DNA of 64,000 nt from Bacillus sp. JCM 19034 (GCF_001310635.1 NZ_BAXR01000015.1:1-64000); one strand, 5' to 3'; shown: positions 1-11,135, counted from the stretch's first letter. Numbers and translations: made by a program. The notes: generated by a model not told the origin, from the letters alone.

Positions 1-1332
1 TCTTCATGAGCTTCCTTATATTCTTTTCTCGCACCCATGAAATATCCCGGAAAGCCAAAGGCTGAATTTCCGGTCAAGGACTCTTCCGTTTGACGTTGAA
101 AAGACAGAGGTGCTGTTTCCAAATAGACGACAGACCTTTCACCAAAAACAATCTTAATCCGTTTGACAAATTCTGAATCCCCAGCAAAGCGGACGCTATC
201 CCAATAACCAATTTTTTCTACAATTTCTTTACGTCTAAACATAAATGAGGACATGTTTGCAAATGTGTAAATACCTGGCTTACCACGACGATAAAAGGTT
301 AACTGATTCGTCGTTCTTGCCTGGTTAGAGAAATTAGCAATAATGGACTGATTTGCTTCCAGATGTTCAACCTGAGTTTTATCTTCTCAGGGTGTGACCA
401 ATCATCCGCATCATTAATAGTGACATAATCACCTGTTGCTATTTGTAGGGCAACATTTCGTGCTACATATGCTCCTCCATTCTCTGGAGTACTCAAGCAT
501 TTAACCCGCTCATCTTGCTTAACATATTTCATAATGACTTCTTTCGTATGATCCGTGCTACAATCATCAACAACAAGAATTTCAAGGTTACTCCAAGTTT
601 GCTGTAGCATCGCTTCTATTGACGTACCAACTGTATCTGCGGAATTATACGCTGGTATAATGACTGATACTTTTGCTTTTTTGTCAGTAGAATGGCTAGG
701 AGGCTAGTTAAACGGTCGTAGAGAGTTTTATGATCCTCACCTGCAAATGTTATTGGCGAAAGGTGATACATCGCATACATTTCATTTAACAACTGCTCCT
801 TCTCCTTAACATCCCCAGATAAACTAACGAGACCAAGGTAAAGGTCAACATGTTGAGAGTGCTTTAACTCTGCCTCTAACAATTGGTAAGCTTGAATTGT
901 GTTACCTAACCGTTGATAGCACTCAGCTTGTAAAATCTTTGCTCGACGAATAGCACCATTGTCTTTCTCACCATCCAATGCAATTTCAAGGTAATAAAGG
1001 CATTGCTCAGCACCGTCTTTACAATATTGATTGACATACCAAACAGCTAGCTCCCACGCTGCATATTTCTTTAAAAAATGATCCTCTTCGATAAGTAACT
1101 TTAAATCATCTACAGCTTTCTCACTAAACCCTAGTTCGTATAAGCGATATTTCATTCGTTCAATTTTACGGATTTGTGCACGTTTCTTACCTGGGTTCAT
1201 CAGCCTTTTTAACGTCTCTTTTTGCTTTTCAGTAAGCATGTTCGCTAGCTTTTCTTTTTGACTTACGCTTAAAAATTGATATAAAAACCAATCAACCGAT
1301 GATATAACTCCTTTTTTCACCAATCGTAACAC
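1..1332 (-). CDS. Family 2 glycosyltransferase with N-terminal helical/TPR-like region (frameshifted, cut by window edge)
   Basis: The reading starts at a GTG (1332) behind a GGTG-type ribosome site. The first ~220 residues are helical with TPR-like character. A GT2 (GT-A fold) catalytic domain follows: VSVIIPAYNSA, then LEILVVDDCSTD and NDADDW, which are the nucleotide-sugar/metal binding signatures of the family. The frame breaks near 690 (between LLAIL and DKKAKVSVII) and again near 365. Beyond both breaks the translation stays GT2-like to base 1, where the gene leaves the window. It probably adds sugars to a surface polysaccharide and is adjacent to the exporter ATPase. I read the breaks as sequencing indels. 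A real pseudogene is possible. Confidence 0.75.
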
Positions 1333-1356
1333 TACTTATCACCGCCGTTGTCCGCT

Positions 1357-2888
1357 TTATCCTTTATTTTTCAATCTTTCACGCTTTTTTTGAATACTCT
1401 CTTGATACAGCTCTACCGCCTTTTCAGGTTCTCCATCGTAGCGAATTTGTCCTCTCTCCATCCAAATTGCTCGCGTACACAATTGTCTTGTTAAGGACAT
1501 ACTATGTGTCACAATAATCACTGCTTTTGCTTTTTCCATCATATCCTGAATACGTTCACTAGCTTTTTGTTGAAAAGCGATATCACCTGTTGATAGAGCC
1601 TCATCGATAATAAATATATCAGGTTGAAGTGTGGCTGCGATACTAAAACCTAAACGTGCCTTCATCCCACTTGAGTAATTTTTGACAGGTTTATCGATCG
1701 CTTTCTCTAATCCGGAAAATTTCACTATTTCAGGATAGTCGTTTTCTACTTTCGTTCGGTTAATTCCAAGTAACATTCCATTCAAGTAGATATTATCAGT
1801 TCCTGTTAATTGTTCATTGAATCCCGCTCCATAGCTTAACAGAGAAGTTGTTTCACCATTTAGCTGTAAAGAACCTTCCTCTGGACGAAGGATCCTGTTA
1901 ACACCTTTGTCAGCGTACTTTTCCCAGCACCATTATGACCGATGATCCCAACAACTTCTCCTTCTTTTATTTCAAAGCTAATATCTTTCAATGCCCAAAA
2001 TGGTTTTTTATTCAGTTGGAAAGAAACCGCGATTTTTTCTGCTTTTATAATAGCCTGATCCACAATCGCAGTAGCTGTTTTTTCAAGCTCTAGTTTCTCC
2101 CGCTTTTTCCTTTTCCGTGCTGGTATTGATTTTTTATATTGTTCAACCACTTCAGTAGGATCACCAACAGCTCGAATAACACCTTTATCTAACCAAATTA
2201 AACGATCACAATTCCTTTTGGCATACTTCAAGCTATGTGTTACTAAAATAACCATTTTCGCTTTTTGAACAAGCTCACGCATTTTCTGAGCTGCTTTTTG
2301 GCTAAATTCGCGATCTCCTGTATTTAGAGCTTCATCTAAAATTAACACTTCAGGCTCCATATGTGACGCCACACTAAAGCCAAGTCTTGCTTTCATTCCA
2401 CTAGAATAATATTTCATCGGCTGATCTAAGAAATCTCCTAAATCGGCAAATTGTTGAATTTCATCTATATATTCAGCTATTTTTTCTTTATCGATTCCGA
2501 GCATCATTCCATTTAGATAGACATTTTCACGACCTGTTAGCTCCTTTTTAAAGCCCATCCCTAACGAGAATAAGGCCGTGACGCTCCCATCAACAGCAAT
2601 GGAACCTTCATCCGGCTGCAAAATACCTGAAATTAATTTACATAACGTTGTTTTCCCTGAACCATTTGATCCAATAACCCCTAAAACTTCACCTTTATAG
2701 CCTTGAAAATCAATATGCTTCATCGGCCAAACGAACTTTTCCTTTGTTTCTGATTCCTTTCTCTTAAATATATTAATCATTTTTGATTTATAATCATCTC
2801 GTTTACCAACAGGGAAACATACACCGAGATTTTCAGCTCGAATCACTACTTCTCGGTTCTGGTCAGTTAAGATGTTATCTTTATACAT
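1357..2888 (-). CDS. Polysaccharide/teichoic-acid ABC exporter ATPase with two fused nucleotide-binding domains (one frameshift)
   Basis: ATP-hydrolysing subunit of a TagGH/Wzm-Wzt-type exporter that moves lipid-linked polymer across the membrane. Two complete ATPase domains are visible in one chain of about 510 residues. Domain 1 has Walker A GSNGSGKT, signature YSSGMKARLGFS and Walker B VLILDEAL. Domain 2 has Walker A GHNGAGKST, YSSGMKARLGFS and IFIIDEAL. A one-base break near 1895 splits domain 2 just after Walker A; shifting frame restores RILRPEEGS and the rest. The ATG lies 11 bases downstream of the permease stop, so the two are co-transcribed. TagH homologues usually carry one ATPase domain, so the tandem fusion is unusual. 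Confidence 0.85.
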
Positions 2889-2898
2889 AGTAACTCCT

Positions 2899-3684
2899 TT
2901 ACAATGCTTTAATTATTTTATGTTCGTTTCGACTATAGTGATAGAGCATACCAAAGCTGACCATTAATGAAACAACAGCAATGATCATTAATGCAACTAA
3001 ATCGGGAGTGGAGTGATACATTAGAACATCCCGATAGCTATTTACTAGGATTGCAACTGGATTATAGTCAACAATCCAGCTAAATGATGTACCACTTAAA
3101 CGGCCCATCCAAATAATCGGTGATGCATAAAACATAACTCTCGTTACGTGAGTTAAGACATAATCAATATCGCGAATAAAGACATTAAAGTAAGCTAACA
3201 TTAAGCCTATCGCAATTAAAAAGAGTAATTGTGCAACGATAATAAATGGCAGATAAACAACTTGCCATCCTGGTATTGTCCCGCTAAAGATTAGAAAAAT
3301 CGCAATAACTATTAATCCAAACCCAAAATTGAAAAGCTGTGAGAACGTGAATGCAAATGGGAAAATAGACTTTGGCAAATAGACTTGATTAATAATAGAA
3401 GAATATTTCGTGATTGATTTTGCCGATGAATTCACTGTTGTACTTATCCAACGCCAAGAGATTAATCCGATTGCTAAATAAACAAGATATTCACGAGGGT
3501 CATCACCAGCTCTCCCTAATACAATTGCAACAAGAAAAAAATAAACAGCCACATTTAATAATGGATCTAATAACCACCAAAAATAACCTAAATAGCTATT
3601 ACGGTGTTCAGCCTTTAATCCAGATTTAACTAAATATATTAATAAATCTTTACGCTTTAAAAGTTCATTGATATAATTTTTCAT
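2899..3684 (-). CDS. ABC-2 type polysaccharide export permease (TagG-like)
   Basis: Membrane subunit of the polymer exporter, 261 residues, the usual size for TagG/Wzm proteins. A cytoplasmic amphipathic start (residues 1-30) is followed by about six hydrophobic spans. GLKAEHRNSYLGYFWWLLDP near the start is the characteristic ABC-2 sugar-export motif (R-x-x-x-LG-x-x-W-x-x-xxP). It sits directly upstream of the double-ATPase gene on the same strand, which fits permease and ATPase working together. The exported polymer is probably wall teichoic acid or a capsule-like polysaccharide, judging by the flanking glycosyltransferases. No damage seen. Confidence 0.9.
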   Translation of the reverse strand: MKNYINELLKRKDLLIYLVKSGLKAEHRNSYLGYFWWLLDPLLNVAVYFFLVAIVLGRAGDDPREYLVYLAIGLISWRWISTTVNSSAKSITKYSSIINQVYLPKSIFPFAFTFSQLFNFGFGLIVIAIFLIFSGTIPGWQVVYLPFIIVAQLLFLIAIGLMLAYFNVFIRDIDYVLTHVTRVMFYASPIIWMGRLSGTSFSWIVDYNPVAILVNSYRDVLMYHSTPDLVALMIIAVVSLMVSFGMLYHYSRNEHKIIKAL

Positions 3685-3739
3685 TCTTCAAACTACACCG
3701 CCTACGATAAATTAAAACTATAACTAAAACGTTAACCAC

Positions 3740-4489
3740 TCACCTAGCATACTTCACAAGCTTAAACACAACATAATGCCCAAAATACCACAAGCTCTTT
3801 ACTAAGTTCAATCCTTCAATTTCTCGATACACTCGCCAATTTTGCTTAGCCATTTTTATTTTGTTGCTTGAAACGGACTGACGACCGACACGGTATAAAG
3901 CTAAAGGCTCCTTCAAGCCGTATGCGGTAAAGCCACGTTTACATATATGGAGCCAAAGAACATAATCCTGCCGTGATCGAATATCGACCATTTCTACCGC
4001 TCCAACTTTTTCTTTATCTAATAAAACGGTTAAACATCCTACTACATTATGCTTCAATAGATCTTCATACGTTGCTTCCTCTGGTACATCAACGAGCTTG
4101 CCCGTCTCGTTACCTTCAAGATCGATGACATGATATTGAGTAAATGAAAAAGCAACATTACGTTCCTTCATAAATTGAAGCTGTCTTTCCAACTTTTCAG
4201 GAAGCCATTTATCATCGCTATCTAAAAAGGCTAAATATCGTCCACTTGCCGCTTGAATCGCCGTATTACGCGTAATCGCCGGCCCTTGGTTTTTATCGAG
4301 CTGTATGAAGCGAATGCGCGGCTCGCGTGCTGCGTAGGATTGAACAATCTCAACCGTTCGATCAGTAGAACAATCGTCAACGATCAGCATTTCCCAATTT
4401 TCATACGTTTGTGCTAGAACGGATTCAATTGTTTCAGCAATGTACGCTTCGGCGTTATAAGCCGGCGTAATAATCGAGACTGTAGACAT
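3740..4489 (-). CDS. Family 2 glycosyltransferase
   Basis: Complete 249-residue GT2 enzyme, predicted cytoplasmic or membrane-associated, transferring a sugar from a nucleotide donor onto a growing surface glycan. The GT-A fold is clear: VSIITPAYNAEAYI at the N-terminus, EMLIVDDCSTD and the metal-binding FLDSDDKW near residue 90, and an arginine-rich acceptor region (DIRSRQDYVLW) near residue 170. An AGAGGG ribosome site precedes the ATG. It starts 15 bases after the upstream glycosyltransferase stop, so it belongs to the same operon. The donor and acceptor sugars cannot be told from sequence. Confidence 0.9.
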   Translation of the reverse strand: MSTVSIITPAYNAEAYIAETIESVLAQTYENWEMLIVDDCSTDRTVEIVQSYAAREPRIRFIQLDKNQGPAITRNTAIQAASGRYLAFLDSDDKWLPEKLERQLQFMKERNVAFSFTQYHVIDLEGNETGKLVDVPEEATYEDLLKHNVVGCLTVLLDKEKVGAVEMVDIRSRQDYVLWLHICKRGFTAYGLKEPLALYRVGRQSVSSNKIKMAKQNWRVYREIEGLNLVKSLWYFGHYVVFKLVKYAR

Positions 4490-4503
4490 CTTTTCACCCT
4501 CTT

Positions 4504-5633
4504 CTACTGGTGAGAAGGGGCTAGCTTACGATACCACGCAATTAGCTTTTCCTGTTCCTTCTCCCAATTTAATTCGTTTAGAACGGCTTGTCGACCATTT
4601 TCGCCCATTTTTTCGCTTCTTCACGATTTGTCCGTAAAAACTCAATTGCTTCATATACTGCATCTGGATCATTTGGATCGATCGCTAGTCCACACTTATA
4701 TTTTTTAACGAATGCCTCCCACACCGGGAAGTTTGAACAGAGAATAGGCAATCCATGACTCATATATTCAAAGAACTTCGTTAATTCCTTACGCATATAA
4801 TGTGGATCATACGGAAATAGTGCAATGCCAGCAATCCAAGGTTTCTCTACATATGCTTGATCAATTTCCGCTTTCGGTACATAGCTCTCAATACCGTTAA
4901 TGACAATTTGTGCTTTTTTATCTTTAGCTTCGACATACATTTGCTCAGCTAAACCTTGTGCACATTTCCCATAAAACCGAACGGTCACAGCTGGATGATA
5001 GGTAGGAATTCGTGCCTGCGTAAGTGCACCTCTCGTCTCTGAAAGATTCCCAGTATAAATCAACTCATCACTTGCTTGATCCATCTTCCGTTCTGCAGAA
5101 ATTTGTTCTTGATCAAGAATTGGATAATTTAACAGGCACACACCTCTTTTATATTTCTCTTGATAATATTTTTCTGCCAAAAGAAGCTCCAGCTTCCGTG
5201 AAAAAAAGGACTCCATCATGCGATACCCTTTTGCCAATACCCTTTGCAAGAGCTTCGGTAAATATTCCTTTTGTAAAATACTTGTTTCATAATCCTCATG
5301 TATATCATAAATGACGACATTATGTTTCTTTTTTAAAAGCCAAGCTACGGGTAAAAGCTCTGGGTCATGAATCGTATAAAAATCAGCATGTACCTTTTTT
5401 GCTTTTCGATACGCATCAATCGTTGATAAAAACATCCGTTTGAGGCGATTTGTTTGTTTTTTTAGCGAGATGAGGTTCACATTAGTTTCCCCAATCACCT
5501 CTTTTGCATTTGGAGCAATGAATGTAACATCGTATCCAGCCTTTTGCAATGACTGACATTGCTTATAATAAATCCGCGGATCGAGCGGATGATGTACAGT
5601 TGTTATATGGACGACCTTTTGTTTTTGTCCCAA
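4504..5633 (-). CDS. Family 4-type glycosyltransferase (3' frameshift)
   Basis: GT-B fold glycosyltransferase, about 376 residues. The N-terminal Rossmann half starts VVHITTVHHPLDPRIYYKQ and includes YTIHDPELLPVAW. The C-terminal donor-binding half carries the E-x7-E-like region around LTKFFEYMSHGLPILCSNFP and the nearby CGLAIDPNDPDAVYEAI. The frame is lost after EEAKKWAKM at about 4610 in a homopolymer. One base restores a normal C-terminus (GENGRQAVLNELNWEKEQEK...) ending at a TAG at 4504, 15 bases before the next gene. It is the third enzyme of the polysaccharide operon, 7 bases downstream of another GT4. Confidence 0.85.
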
Positions 5634-5640
5634 AGCGACC

Positions 5641-6771
5641 TCACACCTTTTTTCGCTTTAACGTTTGTAAAAATAATGTCTCATATTGGGCGACTATTTT
5701 CTTCGCATCAAAATGAGCGGCTCGTTCAATCCCTTTTACGCGAACTTGTTCCATCTCTTCTTGGTTATATGATAAAACCATTTGCATTTTCTCTGCCACT
5801 TCTCTTACATCAGCAACTTTACACAATTGACCGTATTTGCCGTGATTGAGCACTTCCCTTGGACCTGACAGACAGTCTGTTGCGACGACAGGAGTTCCAG
5901 TTGCTAATGCTTCAGCAATGACATGACTAAAGCCTTCATGAATCGATGTCAAAACAAAGAGATCGGATTTCGCAAAATAGAGATACGGATTTGACTGAAA
6001 ACCGAGGAAGTGAACACGGTCTGCAATCTCTAATTGATTCGTTAATGACACTAAGCTCTCTTTTAATGGACCTTCACCTAGTAAAATAAGCTGACATTTT
6101 ATCGTTTCGTTCACTTTGGCAAAAGCTTTCAAAAGTGTTTCTTGATCCTTTTGTTTCACTAACCGACCTGCTGTAACGATCACTTTATCGGCTGTTTCAA
6201 ATAGTGCTTCATGTTCAGGATCTAACTTCCCTTGGTCGATCTTCGTTTCAATCATTTGCAAGTCAACAGGATTGTAGATGACTTCAATATCGCTAGGTTT
6301 CACTTTATAACGTCGAACTAAATTCCGTTTAACCCCTTCTGATAGTGAGACAATCTGGTGAGCCAGCTTGTAAATCATACCAAAGCCAAGGAGCTGGATA
6401 TTTTCTTTCACACTGCCGCCTAAGTTATCGGCTTCCCGAATAATATTAACGGCTTTTCTACGTGCTAAACGATTGGCAATAATCGCAATCGTGTTCACAC
6501 GTGGGATCGTACTAAAAACAATGTCAATCTCTTCTTCCTGAATAATCTCCTTAAGCCTTCCAATTGAACGACTTAAGCGTGCTGTCTCCAATTTAATAAA
6601 CGTAATATCCTTCTTTAATTCACGCTCGTATGAACCGTTCATATTAAGCGTAACCAAATATGGAATAAAGCGTTCACGATCAACATTATTCATAATATTT
6701 AATAACGTTCGTGCCGCTCCGCCTCCACCCATTTGATAGATAAAAAAGAGGATTTTCACTTTCTTCACCAT
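5641..6771 (-). CDS. Family 4 glycosyltransferase
   Basis: Complete GT-B fold transferase of 376 residues. I chose the ATG at 6771, which has an AAAGGTCGG ribosome site 5-10 bases upstream, over an in-frame codon 11 residues earlier. The N-terminal motif IYQMGGGGAARTLLN is the GT4 glycine-rich acceptor loop. The C-terminal half has VTAGRLVKQKDQETLL and HEGFSHVIAEALATGTPVV, the EX7E donor phosphate motif typical of GT4. It is probably the first gene of the minus-strand polysaccharide operon, since a 316-base non-coding region separates it from the oppositely directed gtaB. The sugar specificity is not visible. Confidence 0.9.
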   Translation of the reverse strand: MVKKVKILFFIYQMGGGGAARTLLNIMNNVDRERFIPYLVTLNMNGSYERELKKDITFIKLETARLSRSIGRLKEIIQEEEIDIVFSTIPRVNTIAIIANRLARRKAVNIIREADNLGGSVKENIQLLGFGMIYKLAHQIVSLSEGVKRNLVRRYKVKPSDIEVIYNPVDLQMIETKIDQGKLDPEHEALFETADKVIVTAGRLVKQKDQETLLKAFAKVNETIKCQLILLGEGPLKESLVSLTNQLEIADRVHFLGFQSNPYLYFAKSDLFVLTSIHEGFSHVIAEALATGTPVVATDCLSGPREVLNHGKYGQLCKVADVREVAEKMQMVLSYNQEEMEQVRVKGIERAAHFDAKKIVAQYETLFLQTLKRKKV

Positions 6772-7087
6772 AAGGTACCGACCTTTCTCCTTTACGGTAA
6801 ACACTAAACATACAAACCAATAATCGATTATACCATATTCTCTTTGAGGAAGTCGCTTAACTTTCGCTCATTACAAAGAGTGACACAACATTTTGTTTTT
6901 ATTCCACAGTTCCAACTTAATTAACTTGTTTAATTATTTAAAACGGTTGCTCTCAAAGATAGAAAGATGTTTAATAGAGTTGAAAGACTTCCAACGATTA
7001 ACATTGTTTGGAATAGAGAGATCAACTCATACTTATGGTAAGATGGATAACAAATATAAAAATGTATTTTTTTAAGAGGTGACTGTA
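6772..7087. promoter_or_regulatory. Divergent intergenic region between polysaccharide operon and gtaB
   Basis: About 316 AT-rich bases between two divergent units, expected to hold both promoters. The gtaB ribosome site AAGAGGTG lies at its right end. A short open frame at 6893-7075 has no ribosome site and poor coding character. I see no clear palindrome or riboswitch fold. Confidence 0.4.
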
Positions 7088-7972
7088 ATGAAAGTTCGTA
7101 AAGCCATTATTCCAGCCGCGGGTCTTGGCACTCGCTTTTTACCTGCAACGAAAGCTCAACCGAAAGAAATGCTTCCAATTGTTGATAAACCAACAATCCA
7201 ATATATTGTGGAAGAAGCAGTAGCTGCCGGAATTGAAGATATTATGATTGTTAGTGGACGTGGAAAACGAGCGATTGAGGACCACTTCGATAAATCGTAC
7301 GAGCTTGAGGAGACATTAGCTCAAAAAGAAAAATTTGCTATGTTAGAAGAAGTTCAAGCGATCTCGAATATCGCCAACATTCATTATATTCGACAAAAGG
7401 AACCGAAAGGACTAGGTCATGCCATCGCTTGTGCGAGCCGCTTTATTGGTGACGAACCTTTTGCGGTGTTATTAGGGGATGATATCGTTGAATCTGATAC
7501 TCCATGCTTAAAGCAGCTAATCGACGTGTACAATCGCTACCACTCCTCTGTTGTAGGTGTTCAACCAGTTGCTGATGCTGACGTTTCAAAATATGGGATT
7601 ATTGCACCAAAAGGTACGGAAATCGAAGAGCATGTCCTTCATGTTGAAACGTTAGTTGAAAAGCCTAAACCAGCAGAGGCTCCATCGAACTTGGCCATTA
7701 TGGGACGTTACGTGTTGCGCCCAGAAATCTTTGATATTTTAGCAAATCTTGAGCCTGGTGCCGGAAATGAAATTCAATTAACGGATGCTCTTGTTAAGCT
7801 AAATCAACAACAGGCTGTCTTAGCTTGTGAATTTACTGGAAAGCGATATGACGTTGGCGATAAGCTTGGCTTTATTCAAGCAACGATTGATTTTGCCCTT
7901 AACCGTAACGATCTACGTGATGATGTTTTGAAATATATTGAAAAGAAAGCAAATGAAAACCTAGTAAAATAA
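7088..7972 (+). CDS. gtaB: UTP-glucose-1-phosphate uridylyltransferase
   Basis: Makes UDP-glucose from UTP and glucose-1-phosphate in the cytoplasm, feeding wall teichoic acid glucosylation, glycolipid and exopolysaccharide synthesis. The 294-residue length is normal. It opens with the nucleotidyltransferase signature [22 protein letters not shown] and [13 protein letters not shown], and has LLGDDIV and VEKPKP plus the late EIQLTDA and YDVGDKLGF motifs of GalU/GtaB. The ATG at 7088 was chosen over the GTG at 7079 because the AAGAGGTG ribosome site overlaps that GTG. A shared terminator separates it from galE, which uses its product. Confidence 0.96.
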   Translation: MKVRKAIIPAAGLGTRFLPATKAQPKEMLPIVDKPTIQYIVEEAVAAGIEDIMIVSGRGKRAIEDHFDKSYELEETLAQKEKFAMLEEVQAISNIANIHYIRQKEPKGLGHAIACASRFIGDEPFAVLLGDDIVESDTPCLKQLIDVYNRYHSSVVGVQPVADADVSKYGIIAPKGTEIEEHVLHVETLVEKPKPAEAPSNLAIMGRYVLRPEIFDILANLEPGAGNEIQLTDALVKLNQQQAVLACEFTGKRYDVGDKLGFIQATIDFALNRNDLRDDVLKYIEKKANENLVK

Positions 7973-8009
7973 GAAAAACACGGAATAATTGCTTATTCTT
8001 TAATGAACA

Positions 8010-8040
8010 GAGACAGCGTCAAAGCAACGCTGTCTCCTTT
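8010..8040. terminator. Bidirectional terminator between gtaB and galE
   Basis: Perfect 10-bp stem (GAGACAGCGT / ACGCTGTCTC) with a 7-base loop, followed on the plus strand by CTTTATTTAT. It lies between two convergent genes and ends three bases from the galE stop. Confidence 0.85.
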
Positions 8041-9046
8041 ATTTATACCCTAATGGATTCATTTGTTGCCATTTCCATGCATCTTGGCACATTTCCTCTA
8101 ACCCTTTTTCCGCTTGCCAATTAAGCTGTTTATACGCTTTGGTCGGATCAGCATAACAGATGGCAATATCACCAGGTCTGCGTTCACTTACTACGTAGGG
8201 AATAGTTTGCTCTGTTACTTTTTCAAACGCCTGAATCATTTCCAAGACGCTATAACCATTTCCAGTTCCTAAATTGTATGCATCAATTCCAGCTTCTTGT
8301 TCAATCTTTTGCAACGCCTTCACATGTCCTCTCGCTAAATCAACAACATGTATGTAATCACGTACCCCTGTCCCATCTTTTGTCGGGTAGTCGTCACCAA
8401 AAACAGTGAGGTGTTCTAACTTTCCAATCGCAACCTGTGTAATATATGGAATTAAATTATTCGGAATCCCACTCGGATCTTCGCCAATTAATCCACTTTT
8501 ATGTGCTCCAACCGGGTTAAAATAACGAAGCAAAGCAATTGACCAATCTGGCTTTGAACAATAAAGGTCACGTAGCATTTCTTCTATTACAATCTTTGTT
8601 CTTCCATATGGATTTGTTGCTCCTAACGGTGATGTTTCATCTAAAGGTACTTCTTCCGATACTCCATATACAGTTGCCGATGAACTAAAGACGAGCTTTT
8701 TCACACCATATTTTTGCATGACTTCACATAAATAAATCGTTCCTGTTACATTTTGATGATAATAATGTAGCGGTATTTCTACCGATTCTCCAACAGCCTT
8801 CAGACCCGCCAAATGAATAACTGCTTCAATTTTATATTTTGCAAATACGCTCTCTAATTGGTCGCGATCAAGCAAATCAATTTGTTCAAAGTAACAAGTT
8901 TTTCCAGTGATTTGCTCCACTCTTCTAATCGATTCATAATGACTATTAGCTAAATTATCAACTACTACTACCTCATAACCTGCTTCAAGTAGTTCTAGGC
9001 ATGTATGACTACCAATGTAACCTGCTCCACCCGTTACAAGAATCAT
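8039..9046 (-). CDS. galE: UDP-glucose 4-epimerase
   Basis: NAD-dependent short-chain-dehydrogenase-fold enzyme that interconverts UDP-glucose and UDP-galactose for galactose use and glycan synthesis. It is 335 residues, the usual length. The N-terminus [20 protein letters not shown] is the GxxGxxG NAD-binding loop. The catalytic set is seen as FSSSATVYG with the downstream NPYGRTK (YxxxK), and [12 protein letters not shown] and the [14 protein letters not shown] block are GalE-specific. It faces gtaB, whose product it uses, so UDP-galactose is probably a donor for the polysaccharide cluster to the left. Confidence 0.96.
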   Translation of the reverse strand: MILVTGGAGYIGSHTCLELLEAGYEVVVVDNLANSHYESIRRVEQITGKTCYFEQIDLLDRDQLESVFAKYKIEAVIHLAGLKAVGESVEIPLHYYHQNVTGTIYLCEVMQKYGVKKLVFSSSATVYGVSEEVPLDETSPLGATNPYGRTKIVIEEMLRDLYCSKPDWSIALLRYFNPVGAHKSGLIGEDPSGIPNNLIPYITQVAIGKLEHLTVFGDDYPTKDGTGVRDYIHVVDLARGHVKALQKIEQEAGIDAYNLGTGNGYSVLEMIQAFEKVTEQTIPYVVSERRPGDIAICYADPTKAYKQLNWQAEKGLEEMCQDAWKWQQMNPLGYK

Positions 9047-9228
9047 TGACTCTCACTCCTTTATCGTTACTATACCATAGCGACACTCTTTCAACATCAT
9101 TCACTCTTTTTCTCTAAGGACTGTTCCTTTATTTAAGCGATTTTATTATAATGAACATATGTCTTAATGCAAATTCTACTTTTATAACCATTTTTCATCA
9201 TCCTCAATTTGGAAAGAAGGTGTTTTTC

Positions 9229-11103
9229 ATGTCTAAAAAAGTGCTCATTTCAATGATTAGTTTTGTCCTAATTATCAGTGTAGCAGGGCTACTTCTGTTT
9301 CCATTCGAATCTAGTGGGAAAATTGAAGAACTAGAGCGGGAGGCCAATTACTCCTTTGATCAAGCACACTATGATGAGAGCATAGAATTATATAAAGAAA
9401 TTCTAGCTATTGATCCGTTACATATTAACGCGCGTGTTGGATTAGCACATAGCTATATAGGGATTGCCAGGCTCGATTTAGCCGAGCAAACACTCCGAGA
9501 AGGAATTGATTTGCAATCAGAAGTCTCTATCTTTTATACACATCTCGTTGACCTATTTTTGAGTCAATCAAAAATAAACGATGCTATCGCAATATTGGAA
9601 CTCGGTATTGAGCAAGCGGATCAAACAGAATTCCAAGACACTTACGACCAATTTATGGCTGATATTTACATTCACATTGAACGCCCCTTCATTCAGTTAG
9701 ATCACAGGCGTCCTATTCAACTCGTATGGTCAGATGGTGAGGAACGCATGATTCCACTTGATGCTGAATGGACTTCTCAAAATGAAGAGATTGCAAAAGT
9801 TGTAGAGGACGACCTCGGTTTAGAAGTTAAAGGCTCTAGCATCGGCACTACAACAATTGTCGCTACAACTGGGTCGATTGAACGTGAACTCGAAATTGAA
9901 ATAAAAGAGCAAGTCGTTGAAGACATTAAATGGGATAATATTGATGATGAGCCAACTGTTGCAGTGAATGACGAGCTTGAGCTTTCTATTTCGGCTTATG
10001 ACGCTAATGACAACCCTATGGAAGTTGAACCCGATTGGTCATTAGAAAAAGGGTTTGGTACAATAGAAGAGTCTGAGATTAATAACGAATTGATTCAGTT
10101 TATTGCCGATGAAGAAGGGATTGAAACGATCCACACAACGATCGATGGTTTAACATCATCTATTAATATTCGAATTTCTGGTGAAAATCATACGATCTTA
10201 TCTGACACAATAGGAGAAGGACACGTTACGATTTTCCCAGAACAAGACACGTATGAACCTGGCACTCTTATTACTGTTGAAGCTTTGCCTGCTCAAGGTT
10301 GGTCTTTTGTCAGATGGGAAGGGGATTTAGATGGCACATCGACTAGTCATGACCTTACAGTTGAAGACAACTTGTCCATTACAGCCGTTTTTGCACGTGA
10401 CACTGACGAATATCAATTAGCTTTGTCAAAGTCAGGCTCGGGCACCGTAACTCAAGACAAATCTGGTTCAACTTTCTCACCTAATGAAACAGTTACGATA
10501 CATGCAACCCCTGACTCTGGCTGGGAATTTGTTCATTGGACTGGATCATTAGAAAGCACAAATGCATCTTTAACGATTGACATGAATGAGGATCTATCAT
10601 TACGAGCAGTTTTTAGACAAATTGATCAAGGAAGAACAGATCATATTAACACAAATGATAGTAATACAACTAATAACAGTTCATCTAGTAACAATACAAG
10701 CTCGCAATCAAATAATGTTCCAAACAACAAGAACGAGAAACCAGTGAATTCTCCACCTCCAACAGATGATGAAGAACCAGCTAATGATGCTAATAATGAG
10801 CAATACAATAGCGAAAAAGTAAATGAACAGGCAACACCCGAGACAGTCCAATTATCTGTTGGAAGACGAGGTGAAGGAATTGTTCTATCAAATCGCTCAC
10901 AACATGGAATAGAAAAAGGCTCCACTGTTACACTTGAAGCACGTGCTAGTAGTAATTGGGAGTTTAGCCATTGGGAAGGAGATGCTTCAGGCACAAACCA
11001 AGTCTTGACAGTAACGATGAATCAAGCAAAATCAATTACAGCAGTCTTTATTGAAAAAGGTGTTACTGAGGAACCAGAACCACCAGAAAACGAAGAGGGA
11101 TAA
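9229..11103 (+). CDS. Membrane-anchored surface protein: TPR, Ig-like region and three InlB B-type repeats
   Basis: A 624-residue exported protein. ATG 9229 follows AAGAAGGTG. Residues 1-27 form an uncleaved signal/anchor helix. Residues ~35-150 are TPR-like (NYSFDQAHYDESIELYKEIL). Residues ~180-310 resemble bacterial Ig-like sheets. Three divergent InlB B-repeats follow, each ending in a W-x-F-x-x-WEG...AVF pattern (GWSFVRWEGD, GWEFVHWTGS, NWEFSHWEGD). A low-complexity Asn/Ser/Thr linker (~residues 470-540) sits before the last repeat. No LPXTG anchor is seen. It is just upstream of a membrane SGNH-like gene and next to gtaB/galE, so a cell-surface role, perhaps binding glycan, is inferred. 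Confidence 0.8.
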   Translation: MSKKVLISMISFVLIISVAGLLLFPFESSGKIEELEREANYSFDQAHYDESIELYKEILAIDPLHINARVGLAHSYIGIARLDLAEQTLREGIDLQSEVSIFYTHLVDLFLSQSKINDAIAILELGIEQADQTEFQDTYDQFMADIYIHIERPFIQLDHRRPIQLVWSDGEERMIPLDAEWTSQNEEIAKVVEDDLGLEVKGSSIGTTTIVATTGSIERELEIEIKEQVVEDIKWDNIDDEPTVAVNDELELSISAYDANDNPMEVEPDWSLEKGFGTIEESEINNELIQFIADEEGIETIHTTIDGLTSSINIRISGENHTILSDTIGEGHVTIFPEQDTYEPGTLITVEALPAQGWSFVRWEGDLDGTSTSHDLTVEDNLSITAVFARDTDEYQLALSKSGSGTVTQDKSGSTFSPNETVTIHATPDSGWEFVHWTGSLESTNASLTIDMNEDLSLRAVFRQIDQGRTDHINTNDSNTTNNSSSSNNTSSQSNNVPNNKNEKPVNSPPPTDDEEPANDANNEQYNSEKVNEQATPETVQLSVGRRGEGIVLSNRSQHGIEKGSTVTLEARASSNWEFSHWEGDASGTNQVLTVTMNQAKSITAVFIEKGVTEEPEPPENEEG

Positions 11104-11135
11104 TTCTTACGAAAAAGAAGGGCGGAAAATTTGCT

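Noticed and set aside
6893..7075. 60-codon open frame upstream of gtaB
   Set aside because: No ribosome site, AT-rich codon use unlike neighbours, and it runs into the gtaB ribosome site region. Treated as promoter spacer.
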